Source of the DNA: Albidovulum marisflavi
Lineage (GTDB): Bacteria > Pseudomonadota > Alphaproteobacteria > Rhodobacterales > Rhodobacteraceae
Assembly: GCF_025751435.1 (NCBI RefSeq)
Contig: NZ_JAOWKY010000003.1
Span: 62,001-126,000 of the forward strand
Reading direction: 5' to 3'
Length of the DNA: 64,000 nt
Shown here: one piece after another, positions 8,527-17,796 of the stretch
Layout of the letters: the number at the start of each line of letters is the position of its first letter
How positions within the stretch are numbered: the stretch's first letter is position 1
Program-made: the position numbers and the translations under genes
Notes under the pieces: model-generated
Database searches by the model: none
What the model was told of the DNA's origin: nothing
Seen by the model: the letters and a program-made list of their open reading frames with translations, nothing else

Positions 8527-9981
8527 CTATCCATGCCTGGCCGCGACGGTCTTCAGCGTCGAGAACCCGTAAAGCGCCTCGAACCCCTTTTCGCGGCCGT
8601 GGCCCGACTTGCCGACCCCGCCGAACGGCAGTTCAACCCCGCCGCCCGCGCCGTAGTTGTTCACGAAAACCTGACCTGCCCGAAGCCGCCTGGCAAGTCG
8701 CATCTGACGCGCGCCGTTCTCTGTCCAGACCGAGGCGACCAGCCCGTAGTCGGTCCCGTTCGCGATCGCGACGGCCTCGTCCTCGTCCTCGAAGGGAAGC
8801 ACGACCTGCGCGGGGCCGAAGATTTCCTCGCGCGCAAGCCGGTGATCGGGGCCGATGCCCGCTATCAGCGCGGGCGCGACGTAGTGTCCGGCTTGGGGCA
8901 GGTCGCTGGGCATGCGCGCACGCGACACGATCCGCGACGCATCGGCCAGCGCGAGATACCCCTCCACGACCTGCTTCTGCCGGTCCGAGATCAGCGGTCC
9001 GACGTCGCGGTCGGCCAGCGCCGGCCCCACGCTGAGCGCGCGGTAACGTTCTGCCATCCGCGCAACGACCTCGTCGTGGCGCGACCGCTCCACCAGGATC
9101 CGGGACGAGGCCGAACAGGTCTGGCCCGCGTTCTGGATGCCCGCGTTCACCAGGAACGGAAGCGCCGCGTCCAGATCGGCGTCGGCGAAGACGATCTGCG
9201 GCGACTTGCCGCCAAGCTCCAGCGTCACCGGCACGACGTTGCGTGCGGCCGCCGCCTGCACTTGCGCGCCCACCGCGACAGATCCCGTGAAGCTGATGTG
9301 GTTCACGCCGGGATGGGCGGCCAGCGCGGCGCCCGCTTCTTCGCCCAGCCCCGTCACGACGTTCAGGGCGCCGGGCGGCAGGCCCGCTTCCGCCGCGATC
9401 CGCGCAAAGGCAAGTGCGGTCAGAGACGCCTCTTCCGCAGGCTTCAGCACCGTCGCGTTGCCCATGGCCAGCGCCGCCCCGACAGACCGGCCGATGATCT
9501 GCATCGGATAGTTCCACGGCACGATATGCCCCGTGATGCCATGGGGTTCGCGCAGGGTATAGACCGTGTAGCCGTCCAGGTAGGGGATGGTTTCGCCCAT
9601 CAGCTTGTCCGCCGCGCCGCCGTAGAATTCCATGTAGCGGGCCAGCGCAAGCGCATCCGCCAGGGCTTGCTTCAGCGGCTTGCCGACGTCCGTCGCCTCC
9701 AGAACGGCCAGATCCTCGGCGCGTTCCAGAACCAGCCGGCCGATCCGCGTCAGGACCCGGCCACGCTCTGCAGCCGTCATTCGGCCCCAGTCTCCGCGCC
9801 CCGCGGCTTGCGCCGCGGCCACGGCTTCGTCGATGTCGGCGGCGGTACCTCGCGCGATGGTCCCGATCTGACGCCCGGTCGAGGGATCCTCGATGGGCAG
9901 CGCATCCGGGGCCGGTCGCCAGGCCCCGCCGATGAGCAACTCGGTCGGGTCGAACCACAGGCGGTCAATCGGCATGGGCAT
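8527..9981 (-). CDS. Aldehyde dehydrogenase family protein
   Basis: A 484-residue NAD(P)-dependent aldehyde dehydrogenase. Signatures: IVPWNYPMQIIGRS, FTGSVAVGAQV, catalytic Glu255 in LELGGKSP, catalytic Cys289 in NAGQTCSASSR and a C-terminal PFGGVGKSGHGREKG. The ALDH core is complete and of normal length. It resembles the betaine/aminobutyraldehyde dehydrogenase branch, but the substrate cannot be fixed. The start overlaps the end of the upstream ABC ATPase gene by 17 bp, placing it firmly in the operon. Confidence 0.88.
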   Translation of the reverse strand: MPMPIDRLWFDPTELLIGGAWRPAPDALPIEDPSTGRQIGTIARGTAADIDEAVAAAQAAGRGDWGRMTAAERGRVLTRIGRLVLERAEDLAVLEATDVGKPLKQALADALALARYMEFYGGAADKLMGETIPYLDGYTVYTLREPHGITGHIVPWNYPMQIIGRSVGAALAMGNATVLKPAEEASLTALAFARIAAEAGLPPGALNVVTGLGEEAGAALAAHPGVNHISFTGSVAVGAQVQAAAARNVVPVTLELGGKSPQIVFADADLDAALPFLVNAGIQNAGQTCSASSRILVERSRHDEVVARMAERYRALSVGPALADRDVGPLISDRQKQVVEGYLALADASRIVSRARMPSDLPQAGHYVAPALIAGIGPDHRLAREEIFGPAQVVLPFEDEDEAVAIANGTDYGLVASVWTENGARQMRLARRLRAGQVFVNNYGAGGGVELPFGGVGKSGHGREKGFEALYGFSTLKTVAARHG

Positions 9982-11572
9982 GCTCCTTCCAGGCGTCGGG
10001 AATCGTTGGCGCCGCCGCGATCAGGCGGCGGGTGTAGGGATGTTCGGGGCTGGCAAAGACCCTTGCGGTCTCTCCCGCCTCGACGATGCGACCGGACTGC
10101 ATCACAAGCACCCGGTCCGTCACCGCGCGCACCACCGACAGGTCGTGGCTGATGAACAGGTAGGCCAGCCCGTGGCTTTCCTGAAGACGGGCGAGCAGGT
10201 CCAGCACCTGCGCCCGGACGCGGACGTCAAGGGCCGATACCGCTTCATCAAGGACGATGAGGTCGGGCCGGATGATCAGCGCGCGGGCGATTGCGATGCG
10301 CTGGCGCTGTCCGCCGGAGAATTCGTGGATGTACTTGTGCCGGTCGGCAGCACTCAGCCCCACCTCTTCCAGCGCGGCGGCGATGCGATCCTCGGCATCC
10401 GGCGGCAACCCTATCAGGTGGAAGGGTTCCGCCACGAGCCGATCGACGCGGTGACGCGGGTTGAAGCTGCCGTAGGGGTCCTGGAACACCGCCTGAACCC
10501 GAGCCCGCAGCGTGGGCGACATGCTGCGGCCCGCGATCACGGGCGCGCCGCCCAGGCGGATGGTGCCGCCCTGCAGCGCATCAAGCCCCAGGATCGCGCG
10601 TGTCAGTGTGGACTTGCCGCAGCCGGATTCCCCCACCAGGCCCAGGCTTTCCCCCGGTCTGATGGCAAGGCTGACCCCGTCCACGGCGCGCAGGCGGGGA
10701 TGCGCGGCAAACGCCGAAGGTCGCGGCAGGACGTATTCCCTGACCGCGTTGTCGACGCTAAGCAGCGCCTGGGGATTGGACGTGGGCATTTGCGGCTTGC
10801 GGGCCGGGCGGTGGTCGGAGGCCGCCAGAAGCTGGCGGGTATAGTCCTTGCCGGGCGCGCGAAAGATGCGTTCCACCGGCCCGGTTTCGACGATCCGGCC
10901 ATGCTGCATGACGGCGACATGACGCGCCATGCCTGCGACGACGGCAAGATCATGCGTGATCAGCAGCAGCGCCAGCCCTTCGTCGCGCACCAGACCCTGA
11001 AGCAGGTCAAGGATCTGCGCCTGCGTGGTCACATCCAGCGCGGTTGTCGGCTCATCCGCGATCAGCAGCCTGGGGCGCAGAGCGATGGCCATGGCGATCG
11101 CGACGCGCTGGCGCTGACCGCCCGAAAGCTCGTGCGGATAAAGCGAGAGCGGGAAACGGTCGGGGGGCAATCCCACGCGCTCCAGCTTTTCCCGCGCGAC
11201 CCGGCGCGCGTCTGCGCGCGAGGCGGCGCGGTGGATCAGCAGGGTTTCGGCGACCTGATCCCCGATCGTCTTCATCGGGTTTAGCGCGGTCATGGGCTCT
11301 TGGAAGATCATGCCGACGTCGCGCCCCCGCAGTCGGGTCATCGCCGCGTCGTCCTGCGCCAGAAGGTCGATATCCCCGAAGTGGGCCTGACCCTCGGTGC
11401 GGGCGGTTCCGGGCAGCAGCCCCATCAGGGCAAGGGCCGTCATCGACTTGCCCGAGCCACTTTCCCCGACCAGGCCGAAGACCTCGCCCGTAGCGATGTC
11501 GAAGGTGACATCGGACAGGATCGGCGTCGGACCGATGCGAAGCGACAGGTCGCGGACCGCCAGCAAGGTCAT
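9965..11572 (-). CDS. ABC transporter ATP-binding protein, two fused ATPase domains (oligopeptide type)
   Basis: About 535 residues with two complete ABC ATPase modules, equivalent to DppD plus DppF in one chain (the GsiA/YejF layout). The first module has Walker A GESGSGKS at 36-43 and signature [12 protein letters not shown]; the second has GESGCGKS and [12 protein letters not shown], each with a Walker B LI(A/V)LDE-like segment. It energises import by the two neighbouring permeases at the inner membrane. ATG 11572 overlaps the permease stop (ATGA). The first module lacks nothing obvious, so both sites look active. Confidence 0.93.
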   Translation of the reverse strand: MTLLAVRDLSLRIGPTPILSDVTFDIATGEVFGLVGESGSGKSMTALALMGLLPGTARTEGQAHFGDIDLLAQDDAAMTRLRGRDVGMIFQEPMTALNPMKTIGDQVAETLLIHRAASRADARRVAREKLERVGLPPDRFPLSLYPHELSGGQRQRVAIAMAIALRPRLLIADEPTTALDVTTQAQILDLLQGLVRDEGLALLLITHDLAVVAGMARHVAVMQHGRIVETGPVERIFRAPGKDYTRQLLAASDHRPARKPQMPTSNPQALLSVDNAVREYVLPRPSAFAAHPRLRAVDGVSLAIRPGESLGLVGESGCGKSTLTRAILGLDALQGGTIRLGGAPVIAGRSMSPTLRARVQAVFQDPYGSFNPRHRVDRLVAEPFHLIGLPPDAEDRIAAALEEVGLSAADRHKYIHEFSGGQRQRIAIARALIIRPDLIVLDEAVSALDVRVRAQVLDLLARLQESHGLAYLFISHDLSVVRAVTDRVLVMQSGRIVEAGETARVFASPEHPYTRRLIAAAPTIPDAWKEHAHAD

Positions 11573-12381
11573 GCCCGCGCCCTCAGCCTTGGGTCCAGCC
11601 GGTCGCGAAGGCCATCGCCCAGCAGGTTCAGCCCGAACACCGTCAGCACGATGGCAAGGCCTGGGAAGATCGCGACATGGGGCGCGAGCGTCACCATCGT
11701 CTGCGCCTCGGCCAGCATGCGGCCCCAACTGGGCGTGGGCGGTTGCGCGCCCAGTCCGACATAGGACAGGCCCGCCTCGGCCAGGATGCCCAACGAAAAC
11801 TGGATGGTCCCCTGAACGATCAGCAGGTTCGAGATGTTGGGCAGGATGTGCTCTGCGGAGATGCGCACCGCGCCCTTGCCCGCGACCTCGGCGGCGCGGA
11901 TGAAATCAAGGGTCCAGAGAGACAGGGCCCCGCCCCGTGCGACGCGGGCGAAGACCGGGATGTTGAAGATCCCGATCGCCAGGATCGCATTGAACGCCGA
12001 CGGACCGAAGACGGCGGTGATCAGGATCGCGATGACAAGCGAGGGGAAGGCGAAGATCAGGTCGTTGCCGCGCATCACGACCTCATCCGCCATGCCGCCG
12101 TGCCGGGCTGCGGCCAGAAGCCCCAAAGGCACGCCAAGGCCCATGCCGATGCCCACCGCGACCAGCGCCACCGCGATCGAGGTGCGCGCGCCCGCCATCA
12201 GCATCGCGGCGATGTCGCGCCCGAAGTGATCGGTGCCAAACCAATGGGCGGCGGAGGGCGGGCGAAGCTTTTCGGCGATGGAAAGGGCCGCGGGATCATA
12301 GGGCGTCCAGAGGAGCGACACGCCCGCTGCCAGAAGCGCCGCCAGCGTCAGGGCGAGACCGAGATGCAGCGAAAGCCTCAT
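11569..12381 (-). CDS. Oligopeptide-type ABC transporter permease (DppC family)
   Basis: A 270-residue inner-membrane permease with about six transmembrane helices. It has the HWFGTDHFGRDIAAMLMAGAR motif of DppC proteins, the EAA-loop region AAEVAGKGAVRISAEHILPN and the ending SWGRMLAE...GDGLRDRLDPRL. Start and stop both overlap neighbouring genes by ATGA, indicating translational coupling. It pairs with the upstream DppB-type permease to form the channel. Confidence 0.93.
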   Translation of the reverse strand: MRLSLHLGLALTLAALLAAGVSLLWTPYDPAALSIAEKLRPPSAAHWFGTDHFGRDIAAMLMAGARTSIAVALVAVGIGMGLGVPLGLLAAARHGGMADEVVMRGNDLIFAFPSLVIAILITAVFGPSAFNAILAIGIFNIPVFARVARGGALSLWTLDFIRAAEVAGKGAVRISAEHILPNISNLLIVQGTIQFSLGILAEAGLSYVGLGAQPPTPSWGRMLAEAQTMVTLAPHVAIFPGLAIVLTVFGLNLLGDGLRDRLDPRLRARA

Positions 12382-13325
12382 GCGCGCCGCCGAAGCCGGG
12401 GGTCGACCAGCGCATAGGCCAGATCGACGAGGAAGGTCACGAGGATCACCGCGAAGACAAGGATCATGACGACGGATTCCACCACGATCAGGTCGCGCTG
12501 GGTGATTGCCTGGAAAATAAGGCGGCCGAGGCCCGGAAGGTAGAAGACGTTCTCGATGATGATCGCGCCGGCGAGCAGGAAGGAAAACTGCATGCCAAGG
12601 ATCGTCAGCACCGGGATCATCGCGTTTCGGAGCGCATGGCGGATCAGGGTCTGCGTGCGCGTCAGCCCCTTGGCACGGGCAGTGCGGATATAGTCCTGAC
12701 CCTCGGTCTCGATCAGGGCCGAGCGCAGGACGCGCGCAAGGATCGCGGCCTGCGGCAGGGCCAGCGCGATCGCGGGTAGCGTCAGGGCGGCAAGCCCGGC
12801 CCCGATGCCGCCGTCCCATCCGGGAAAGCCGCCTGCCGGGAAGATCCGCCAGTGCAGCGCGAAGACCAGCACCAGCAGCATCGCGAACCAGAAGTTCGGC
12901 AGGGCAATGCCCAGTTGCGTCGCGCCCATGATCGCGGTGTCCGTGGCGCGCCCGCGCCGGGCGGCGGCCAGAAGTCCCGCCGGAAAGGCCACAAGTGCGC
13001 TCAGCGCCAGCGCGAACAGCGCCAGCGGCAAAGAAACCTGAAGCCGCTGCGCCACCAGATCGGCCACGGGCACCCTGTAGGTGTAGGATATCCCGAAGTC
13101 CCCGCGCATCATGCCGCCCACCCAGGAAAGGTAGCGCGCGGGTGGGGCGGCGTTCAGGCCCAGCTGGTCGCGCAGCGCCGCGACCGTTTCCGGGCTTGCG
13201 TTCAGGCCCAGCATGTAGGACGCGGGATCGCCCGGCACGATCTCGATCGCCAGGAAGATCACGAGACTTGCAGCCAGAAGGCTCAGGGCCAGTGAAAGCG
13301 TGCGTCTGAAAAGATATCGAGTCAT
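12378..13325 (-). CDS. Oligopeptide-type ABC transporter permease (DppB family)
   Basis: A 315-residue permease, first gene of the leftward operon. It starts MTRYLFRRTLSL with the usual N-terminal helix, has IVPGDPASYMLG after it, a long periplasmic loop, and the EAA motif YIRTARAKGLTRTQTLIRHALRN. The ending VYALVDPRLR-like (LAYALVDPRLRRRA) is standard. The ribosome site GAAGGGG lies 8 bp before the ATG and is inside one arm of a 12-bp inverted repeat (see 13327-13368), so expression of the operon may be controlled at translation. Confidence 0.93.
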   Translation of the reverse strand: MTRYLFRRTLSLALSLLAASLVIFLAIEIVPGDPASYMLGLNASPETVAALRDQLGLNAAPPARYLSWVGGMMRGDFGISYTYRVPVADLVAQRLQVSLPLALFALALSALVAFPAGLLAAARRGRATDTAIMGATQLGIALPNFWFAMLLVLVFALHWRIFPAGGFPGWDGGIGAGLAALTLPAIALALPQAAILARVLRSALIETEGQDYIRTARAKGLTRTQTLIRHALRNAMIPVLTILGMQFSFLLAGAIIIENVFYLPGLGRLIFQAITQRDLIVVESVVMILVFAVILVTFLVDLAYALVDPRLRRRA

Positions 13326-13326
13326 G

Positions 13327-13368
13327 CCCGGCCCCTTCACGAGGCGAGGCTATGGCGAAGGGGCCGGG
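13327..13368 (-). promoter_or_regulatory. SD-sequestering inverted repeat in the leader of the ABC operon
   Basis: Two perfect 12-bp arms, CCCGGCCCCTTC at 13327-13338 and GAAGGGGCCGGG at 13357-13368 on the plus strand, are separated by 18 nt. In the leftward mRNA the 3' arm contains the GAAGGGG Shine-Dalgarno sequence and ends one base before the permease ATG. Such a stem would hide the ribosome site unless opened. A chance 12-bp perfect repeat at exactly this place is unlikely even in GC-rich DNA, but no ligand or factor can be named. Confidence 0.6.
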
Positions 13369-13528
13369 TGGTCCAGAGGGCGCGTGACGCGCCGGGTCCG
13401 TTCATCGTGCAGTCAAGATCGTGGACGCGCCCGCCGATGCCCAAGTCCCGCGACGGGAAGACAGCGGGAATGTCGTTTTTGGGCGTGCCAGACCACAGGA
13501 TCGAAGCTAAGAACGGTGCCGAGCCCGT

Positions 13529-13616
13529 GGCGATGGCGTCGCCGCAGGGGTCTGTGCCCCAATGCTTGCGGAGCGATCCGCTCAAGTCCTGTACGCCGGG
13601 ACCTTTCGGGGTTCCG
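13529..13616 (+). promoter_or_regulatory. Four consecutive hairpins in the creatinase leader
   Basis: The gene-free stretch 13326-13653 separates the divergent permease and creatinase genes. Within 88 nt on the plus strand it holds GGCGA-TGGCG-TCGCC (13529-13543), GGGG-TCTGTG-CCCC (13547-13560), GCGGA-GCGA-TCCGC with a GNRA-type loop (13568-13581), and CGGGACC-TTTCGG-GGTTCCG (13597-13616, one G-T pair). The last ends about 38 nt before the creatinase ATG. The spacing suggests a structured 5' leader. High GC raises the chance of accidental stems, so confidence is moderate. Confidence 0.4.
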
Positions 13617-13653
13617 CGACATATTCGGACCCCATCAAGTGAGGTCTGATGAA

Positions 13654-14859
13654 ATGACGGAACGTCCCCAGCAATACCGTTTCCACCAGGGCGAGAAGAT
13701 CCTGCCCTTCGCCGCATCCGAATACGAGGCGCGCCTGGCCGGTCTGCGCCGCAGCATGGCCGAGCAGGGCGTGGACGCCTGCGTGCTCACCTCGATGCAC
13801 AACATCGCCTACTACTCGGGCTTCCTCTATTGCTCGTTCGGCCGGCCCTACGGCCTGGTCGTGACGGCAACGCAGGATGTCACGATATCGGCCGGGATCG
13901 ACGCCGCGCAGCCCTGGCGGCGCTGCCACGGCGACAACATCACCTATACCGATTGGCAGCGCGACAACTACTGGCGCGCGATCCTTTCGGTGACTGGACC
14001 GGGCAAGGTCATCGGTTACGAGGCCGACCACCTGACGCTGCTGCAATCCGAAAAGCTCAAGGCGTTCCTGTCGCCGTCGAAGACGATCGACATCGCGCCC
14101 GCGACGATGAAGCAGCGGATGATAAAGTCGCCTGGAGAAATCGCGATGATCCGTGCCGGCGCCAACACCGCCGACGTGGGCGGCTATGCGATCCGCGAGG
14201 CCGTCGCGGTCGGCGCGCGGGAAATCGACGTAGCCATGGCGGGCCGCGACGCGATGGAGCGCGAGATCGCCCGCCGCTTCCCCAACGCCGAGTACCGTGA
14301 CACCTGGGTCTGGTTTCAGTCGGGCATCAACACCGACGGCGCGCACAATCCCGTCACCGCGCGCAAGCTTGAGGTTGGCGACATCCTGTCGCTGAACACC
14401 TTCCCGATGATCTCGGGCTATTACACCGCGCTGGAACGCACGATGTTCGTGCGCGAGGTCGACGCCGCATCCCTGAGGATCTGGGAGGCGAACGTCGCGG
14501 CGCACGAATACGGGATGAGCCTGCTGAAGCCCGGCGCGTCCTGCGCCGAGATCACGTCCAAGATCAACGACTTCTTCGAAGAGCGTCAGTTGCTGCAGTA
14601 CCGGACCTTTGGCTACGGCCATTCCTTCGGCGTTCTCAGCCACTACTACGGCCGCGAGGCGGGGCTGGAACTGCGCGAGGATATCGACACGGTGCTGGAA
14701 CCCGGCATGGTTATCTCGATGGAGCCGATGCTGACGATCCCCGAGGGCCAGCCGGGTGCTGGCGGGTACCGGGAGCACGATATCCTTGTCATCACCGAGG
14801 ACGGGGCAGAGGACATCACGCACTATCCCTACGGCCCCGATTTCAACGTCGTCGGCTGA
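13654..14859 (+). CDS. Creatinase (creatine amidinohydrolase)
   Basis: A 401-residue pita-bread-fold (M24-like) protein, close to the usual 403-410 residues of creatinases. It hydrolyses creatine to sarcosine and urea in the cytoplasm without needing the metal site of true M24 peptidases. Diagnostic segments match Pseudomonas creatinase almost word for word: YYSDFLYCSFGRPY-like YYSGFLYCSFGRPY, YTDWQRDNYW, WFQSGINTDGAHNPVT carrying the catalytic His, and FGYGHSFGVLSHYYGREAGL. The ATG at 13654 has GTGAGG about 10 bp upstream. It is transcribed away from the peptide ABC operon; no sarcosine oxidase is in the window. The resemblance excludes the related DMSP lyase DddP. Confidence 0.92.
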   Translation: MTERPQQYRFHQGEKILPFAASEYEARLAGLRRSMAEQGVDACVLTSMHNIAYYSGFLYCSFGRPYGLVVTATQDVTISAGIDAAQPWRRCHGDNITYTDWQRDNYWRAILSVTGPGKVIGYEADHLTLLQSEKLKAFLSPSKTIDIAPATMKQRMIKSPGEIAMIRAGANTADVGGYAIREAVAVGAREIDVAMAGRDAMEREIARRFPNAEYRDTWVWFQSGINTDGAHNPVTARKLEVGDILSLNTFPMISGYYTALERTMFVREVDAASLRIWEANVAAHEYGMSLLKPGASCAEITSKINDFFEERQLLQYRTFGYGHSFGVLSHYYGREAGLELREDIDTVLEPGMVISMEPMLTIPEGQPGAGGYREHDILVITEDGAEDITHYPYGPDFNVVG

Positions 14860-14948
14860 ACGAAGGAGGAGCGTCGCACAAGGGGTCTTTTGATTTGGGG
14901 CAAAATCTTGCTAGGGATGCGACTACAGACAAAAAGCGCGGACCCAAG

Positions 14949-15743
14949 ATGCCTGACATGAACCCGAAGCCTTCGCGGCGCTCCTTCCTAGCCTTGACCG
15001 GATCAGCGGCGCTTGCGGCCTGCGCCCCCGCGCCGACGGTCAGCCCGGACGATCCGGTCAGCCGCTACGGCTTCGCGCCGATCGAAGGCTACGGGCCCTT
15101 GCAGGACGGTGGCTACGACCTGCCGCCGGTTCCGCCGCAGTATCTTGCCTGGCCGAACCGGCGTCAGCTTGTCTTCTATGAAGGCGAGCGCCCGGCCGGG
15201 ACGATCGAGATCGATCCCTATGCCAAGTTCCTTTACTACATCCTGGGCGACGGCACCGCCTGGCGCTATCCGATTGCGGTTGGCCGTGCGGGACTGGCGC
15301 TGCGCGGGCAGACGACGATCCGGCAAAAGAAGGAATGGCCGGGCTGGACGCCGACCAAGAACATGCTGCGCACGCAGCCCGATGTCTACGGCCCCTTCGC
15401 GGGTGGCGTTCCCGGCGGCGTCGCGAGCCCACTGGGCGCGCGCGCGCTGTATCTTTATCGCGGCGGTCGTGACAGCTACTTCCGGATCCACGGAACGAAC
15501 GACCTCAGGTCGATCGGCAACTCGGGGTCCGCCGGCTGCATACGGCTTTTCAACCACGACATCATCGACCTTTACGACAGGGTCTCGATCCCGACCGAGG
15601 TCAATGTGCGGACCGAGGCGGATTCGCTTCGCCTGCTCGGGCCCACGCTGTCACCAAGGGGTGTCGAGCTTCCGCCGACGATCGTGTCGCCGGAATCCAT
15701 CTATGGCGCGACCGAGGTTGCGGTAGAGGATCCCGGCGTCTGA
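14949..15743 (+). CDS. L,D-transpeptidase (YkuD domain), exported
   Basis: A 264-residue protein starting with a twin-arginine-like signal (SRRSFLALTGSAALAAC). The cysteine after ALAA could also be a lipobox, so it may be a Tat-exported lipoprotein. The YkuD catalytic signature is intact: HGTND followed by SGSAGCIRLFNHD with the nucleophilic Cys. Such enzymes make 3-3 or lipoprotein cross-links in peptidoglycan. ATG 14949 is used; a second ATG at 14958 would leave MNPKPSRRSF and is equally possible. It sits downstream of creatinase, with no evident functional link. Confidence 0.88.
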   Translation: MPDMNPKPSRRSFLALTGSAALAACAPAPTVSPDDPVSRYGFAPIEGYGPLQDGGYDLPPVPPQYLAWPNRRQLVFYEGERPAGTIEIDPYAKFLYYILGDGTAWRYPIAVGRAGLALRGQTTIRQKKEWPGWTPTKNMLRTQPDVYGPFAGGVPGGVASPLGARALYLYRGGRDSYFRIHGTNDLRSIGNSGSAGCIRLFNHDIIDLYDRVSIPTEVNVRTEADSLRLLGPTLSPRGVELPPTIVSPESIYGATEVAVEDPGV

Positions 15744-15768
15744 AGGATCTAGGAGCCTTTGACCCGGA

Positions 15769-16110
15769 TCAGAGAAGGATGACGTACTCCTTGCGGATCG
15801 TCTCGATCACTTCCCATGTGCCCGAAAAGCCCGGCCGCAGGATGAAGCTGTCGCCGGGGCCCAGCGGGTATTCGGTGCCGTCGTCCAAGGTGATGACGGA
15901 CCGGCCTTCGAGGATGCGGATGTATTCCCATTCCTCGTAGGAAATCCGCCACTTGCCGGGGGTCGCCTGCCAGATGCCACAGTAAAGGCCGCCGCGTTCC
16001 TCAAGGTTCCAGGTGGTGAACTGGGGATCGCCCGAGATCACCTTTTCGGGCTCGGGGCGTTCGTGTTCGGGCGTGGCCGCCTCGGCGGACATGCGCAGGA
16101 AGTTTGTCAT
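15769..16110 (-). CDS. Cupin-domain protein
   Basis: A 113-residue single cupin of the DUF861/EutQ-like type. It contains GIWQATPGKWRISYEEWEY, a LEGRSVITLDDGTEYPLGPGDSFILRPGFSGTWEV core and the ending RKEYVIL. The residues at the usual metal positions are mostly replaced (EEWEY in place of the HxH motif), so it may bind a ligand rather than catalyse. It follows the solute-binding-protein gene on the same strand with 60 bp between and GGAGA before its ATG, so the two are probably cotranscribed. Exact role unknown. Confidence 0.75.
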   Translation of the reverse strand: MTNFLRMSAEAATPEHERPEPEKVISGDPQFTTWNLEERGGLYCGIWQATPGKWRISYEEWEYIRILEGRSVITLDDGTEYPLGPGDSFILRPGFSGTWEVIETIRKEYVILL

Positions 16111-16170
16111 GGTGTCTCCGTTGTTGCCGGGCGGACCCGAGCGTGCGGATCCGCTTGTGACCGCTTGCGG

Positions 16171-17640
16171 TCACTCTGTCCAGTGCACGGCCGTCAGATC
16201 GTTGGCCTGGGTGGGCGCGTTTTCCCAAAGCCCCTCGATCTTCGCATTCGCGACACCTGTCTTGGCAAACTGGAACAGGTATCCGTTCACGAAGTCCCTG
16301 GCGATCATCTCCTGCGCCTCCTTCACGATAGCGGAGCGTTCGGCGTCTTCGGTGGCCAGGTTCAGCCTGTCCATCAGCGCCACGAACTCCGGCTTTCCGT
16401 ACTGGAAATAGTATTCAGGCCGGGCGTAGATGTTGATGTCGGCCGGTTCGGTATGGCTGACGATGGTCAGGTCGAAGTCCTTGCCCTTGAAGACCTGTTC
16501 CAGCCACTGCGCCCATTCGAGATTGGTGATCTCGGTCCCGATGCCGACCTCCGCGAGCTGCGCGGCGATGATCTCGCCCCCCCGGCGCGCGTATGTGGGC
16601 GGCGGCAGCGCAAGGCGCAGCGTCAACTCGCCGACCCCGGCCTCGGCCAGAAGCGCCTTCGATCTTTCCGGGTCGTAGGCCGAAATCCCGGTCAGGTCGA
16701 CATAGTCGGGATTGTGAGGCGCGAAATGGGTGCCGATCGGCGTGCCGTAACCGAACATGGCGCCGTCGATGATGTCCTGACGGTTGATCGCATGGGCGAT
16801 GGCTTCGCGCACGCGCATGTCGTCCAGCGGCGGCTGCTTGTTGTTCATCGCCAGGATCGTCTCGCCCTCGGTCGAGCCGACGATGACCTTGAAGCGCGGG
16901 TCGGCGGCAAGCTGCGGCAAGGTTTCGGGCGCTGGGAAGCTTGGGAAGGCATCCACATCGCCGGCCATCATCGCGGCGAACGCGGCGGTCGGATCCGAGA
17001 TGAAGCGGAAGGTGGCCTTCGACAGGGCAGCGGGTTCGCCCCAGTAATCGGGGTTCCGCTCGATCGTCACGTGATCGCCTTGCACCCATTCGACGAACTT
17101 GAACGGCCCGGTGCCGACCGGCATGGTCGCGTCCGTTTCGACGGATTCGGGCGCGACGATCACCGCGTCGCCCCAGGCCATGTTGAAGGGAAAGTTGCCG
17201 TTCGGCGCGGAAAGCGTGACCCTGACGGTCAGCGGGTCCACCACCTCGACGTTCTCGATCCCCGCGAACAGCGCCTTCTGCGCGTTGGCGCTGTCCTCGG
17301 CCCGCGCCCGGTCAAGCGAGAACTTGACGTCCTCGGCGTCCATTGCCGTCCCGTCGTGGAAGGTCACGCCCTCGTGCAGGTGGAAGACGTAGGTGCGGGC
17401 GCCATCCTCGACATCCCAGCTTGCGGCCAGCGCGGGGCGGATCGAACCGTCGGGGCCGAAGCGCGTCAGGCCCTCGAAGATGTTGGCATAGACGACCTCG
17501 TCGATCGCGGCTGCCGCGCCCGCGGTCGGATCCAGGTTCGGCGGCTCAAGCACCATTCCCACGGTGATCGTGTCCTGCGCGGCAAGGGCCGCAGAGGCGG
17601 TCATCGCGATCAGCGCGCTCAGGCTCAGGCGGTTCAGCAT
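16171..17640 (-). CDS. Periplasmic solute-binding protein, family 5 (oligopeptide type)
   Basis: A 489-residue protein with a signal peptide (MLNRLSLSALIAMTASAALA) and the family-5 body: NLDPTAGAAAAIDEVVYANIFEGL, a HLHEGVTFHDGTAMDAEDV motif and FPFNMAWGDAVIVAPES. It captures a peptide or peptide-like solute for an ABC importer. GGAGGG precedes the ATG at 17640. It is probably the partner of the permease/ATPase genes at 9965-13325, though creatinase and transpeptidase genes on the other strand separate them. The substrate cannot be read from sequence; creatine, peptides and opine-like compounds are all possible. Confidence 0.88.
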   Translation of the reverse strand: MLNRLSLSALIAMTASAALAAQDTITVGMVLEPPNLDPTAGAAAAIDEVVYANIFEGLTRFGPDGSIRPALAASWDVEDGARTYVFHLHEGVTFHDGTAMDAEDVKFSLDRARAEDSANAQKALFAGIENVEVVDPLTVRVTLSAPNGNFPFNMAWGDAVIVAPESVETDATMPVGTGPFKFVEWVQGDHVTIERNPDYWGEPAALSKATFRFISDPTAAFAAMMAGDVDAFPSFPAPETLPQLAADPRFKVIVGSTEGETILAMNNKQPPLDDMRVREAIAHAINRQDIIDGAMFGYGTPIGTHFAPHNPDYVDLTGISAYDPERSKALLAEAGVGELTLRLALPPPTYARRGGEIIAAQLAEVGIGTEITNLEWAQWLEQVFKGKDFDLTIVSHTEPADINIYARPEYYFQYGKPEFVALMDRLNLATEDAERSAIVKEAQEMIARDFVNGYLFQFAKTGVANAKIEGLWENAPTQANDLTAVHWTE

Positions 17641-17796
17641 GGGCGTCCCTCCATCCGGCCCGCGCCGTCCGGCGGGCGATGGTGCAAGAGTGTCGGGCAT
17701 TCACGCTACGATCAAGTCCCGAGAAACAACGAAGGACTGGCGACAATGCTGCGTCGCAGCTAGAAAGGACCCGCAATTGCGAGGGGAGGGACCGCG

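Noticed and set aside
13654-14859. DMSP lyase DddP or Xaa-Pro aminopeptidase
   Set aside because: The YCSFGRPY, QRDNYW and SFGVLSHYYGREAG segments are those of creatinases; DddP-specific segments are absent.
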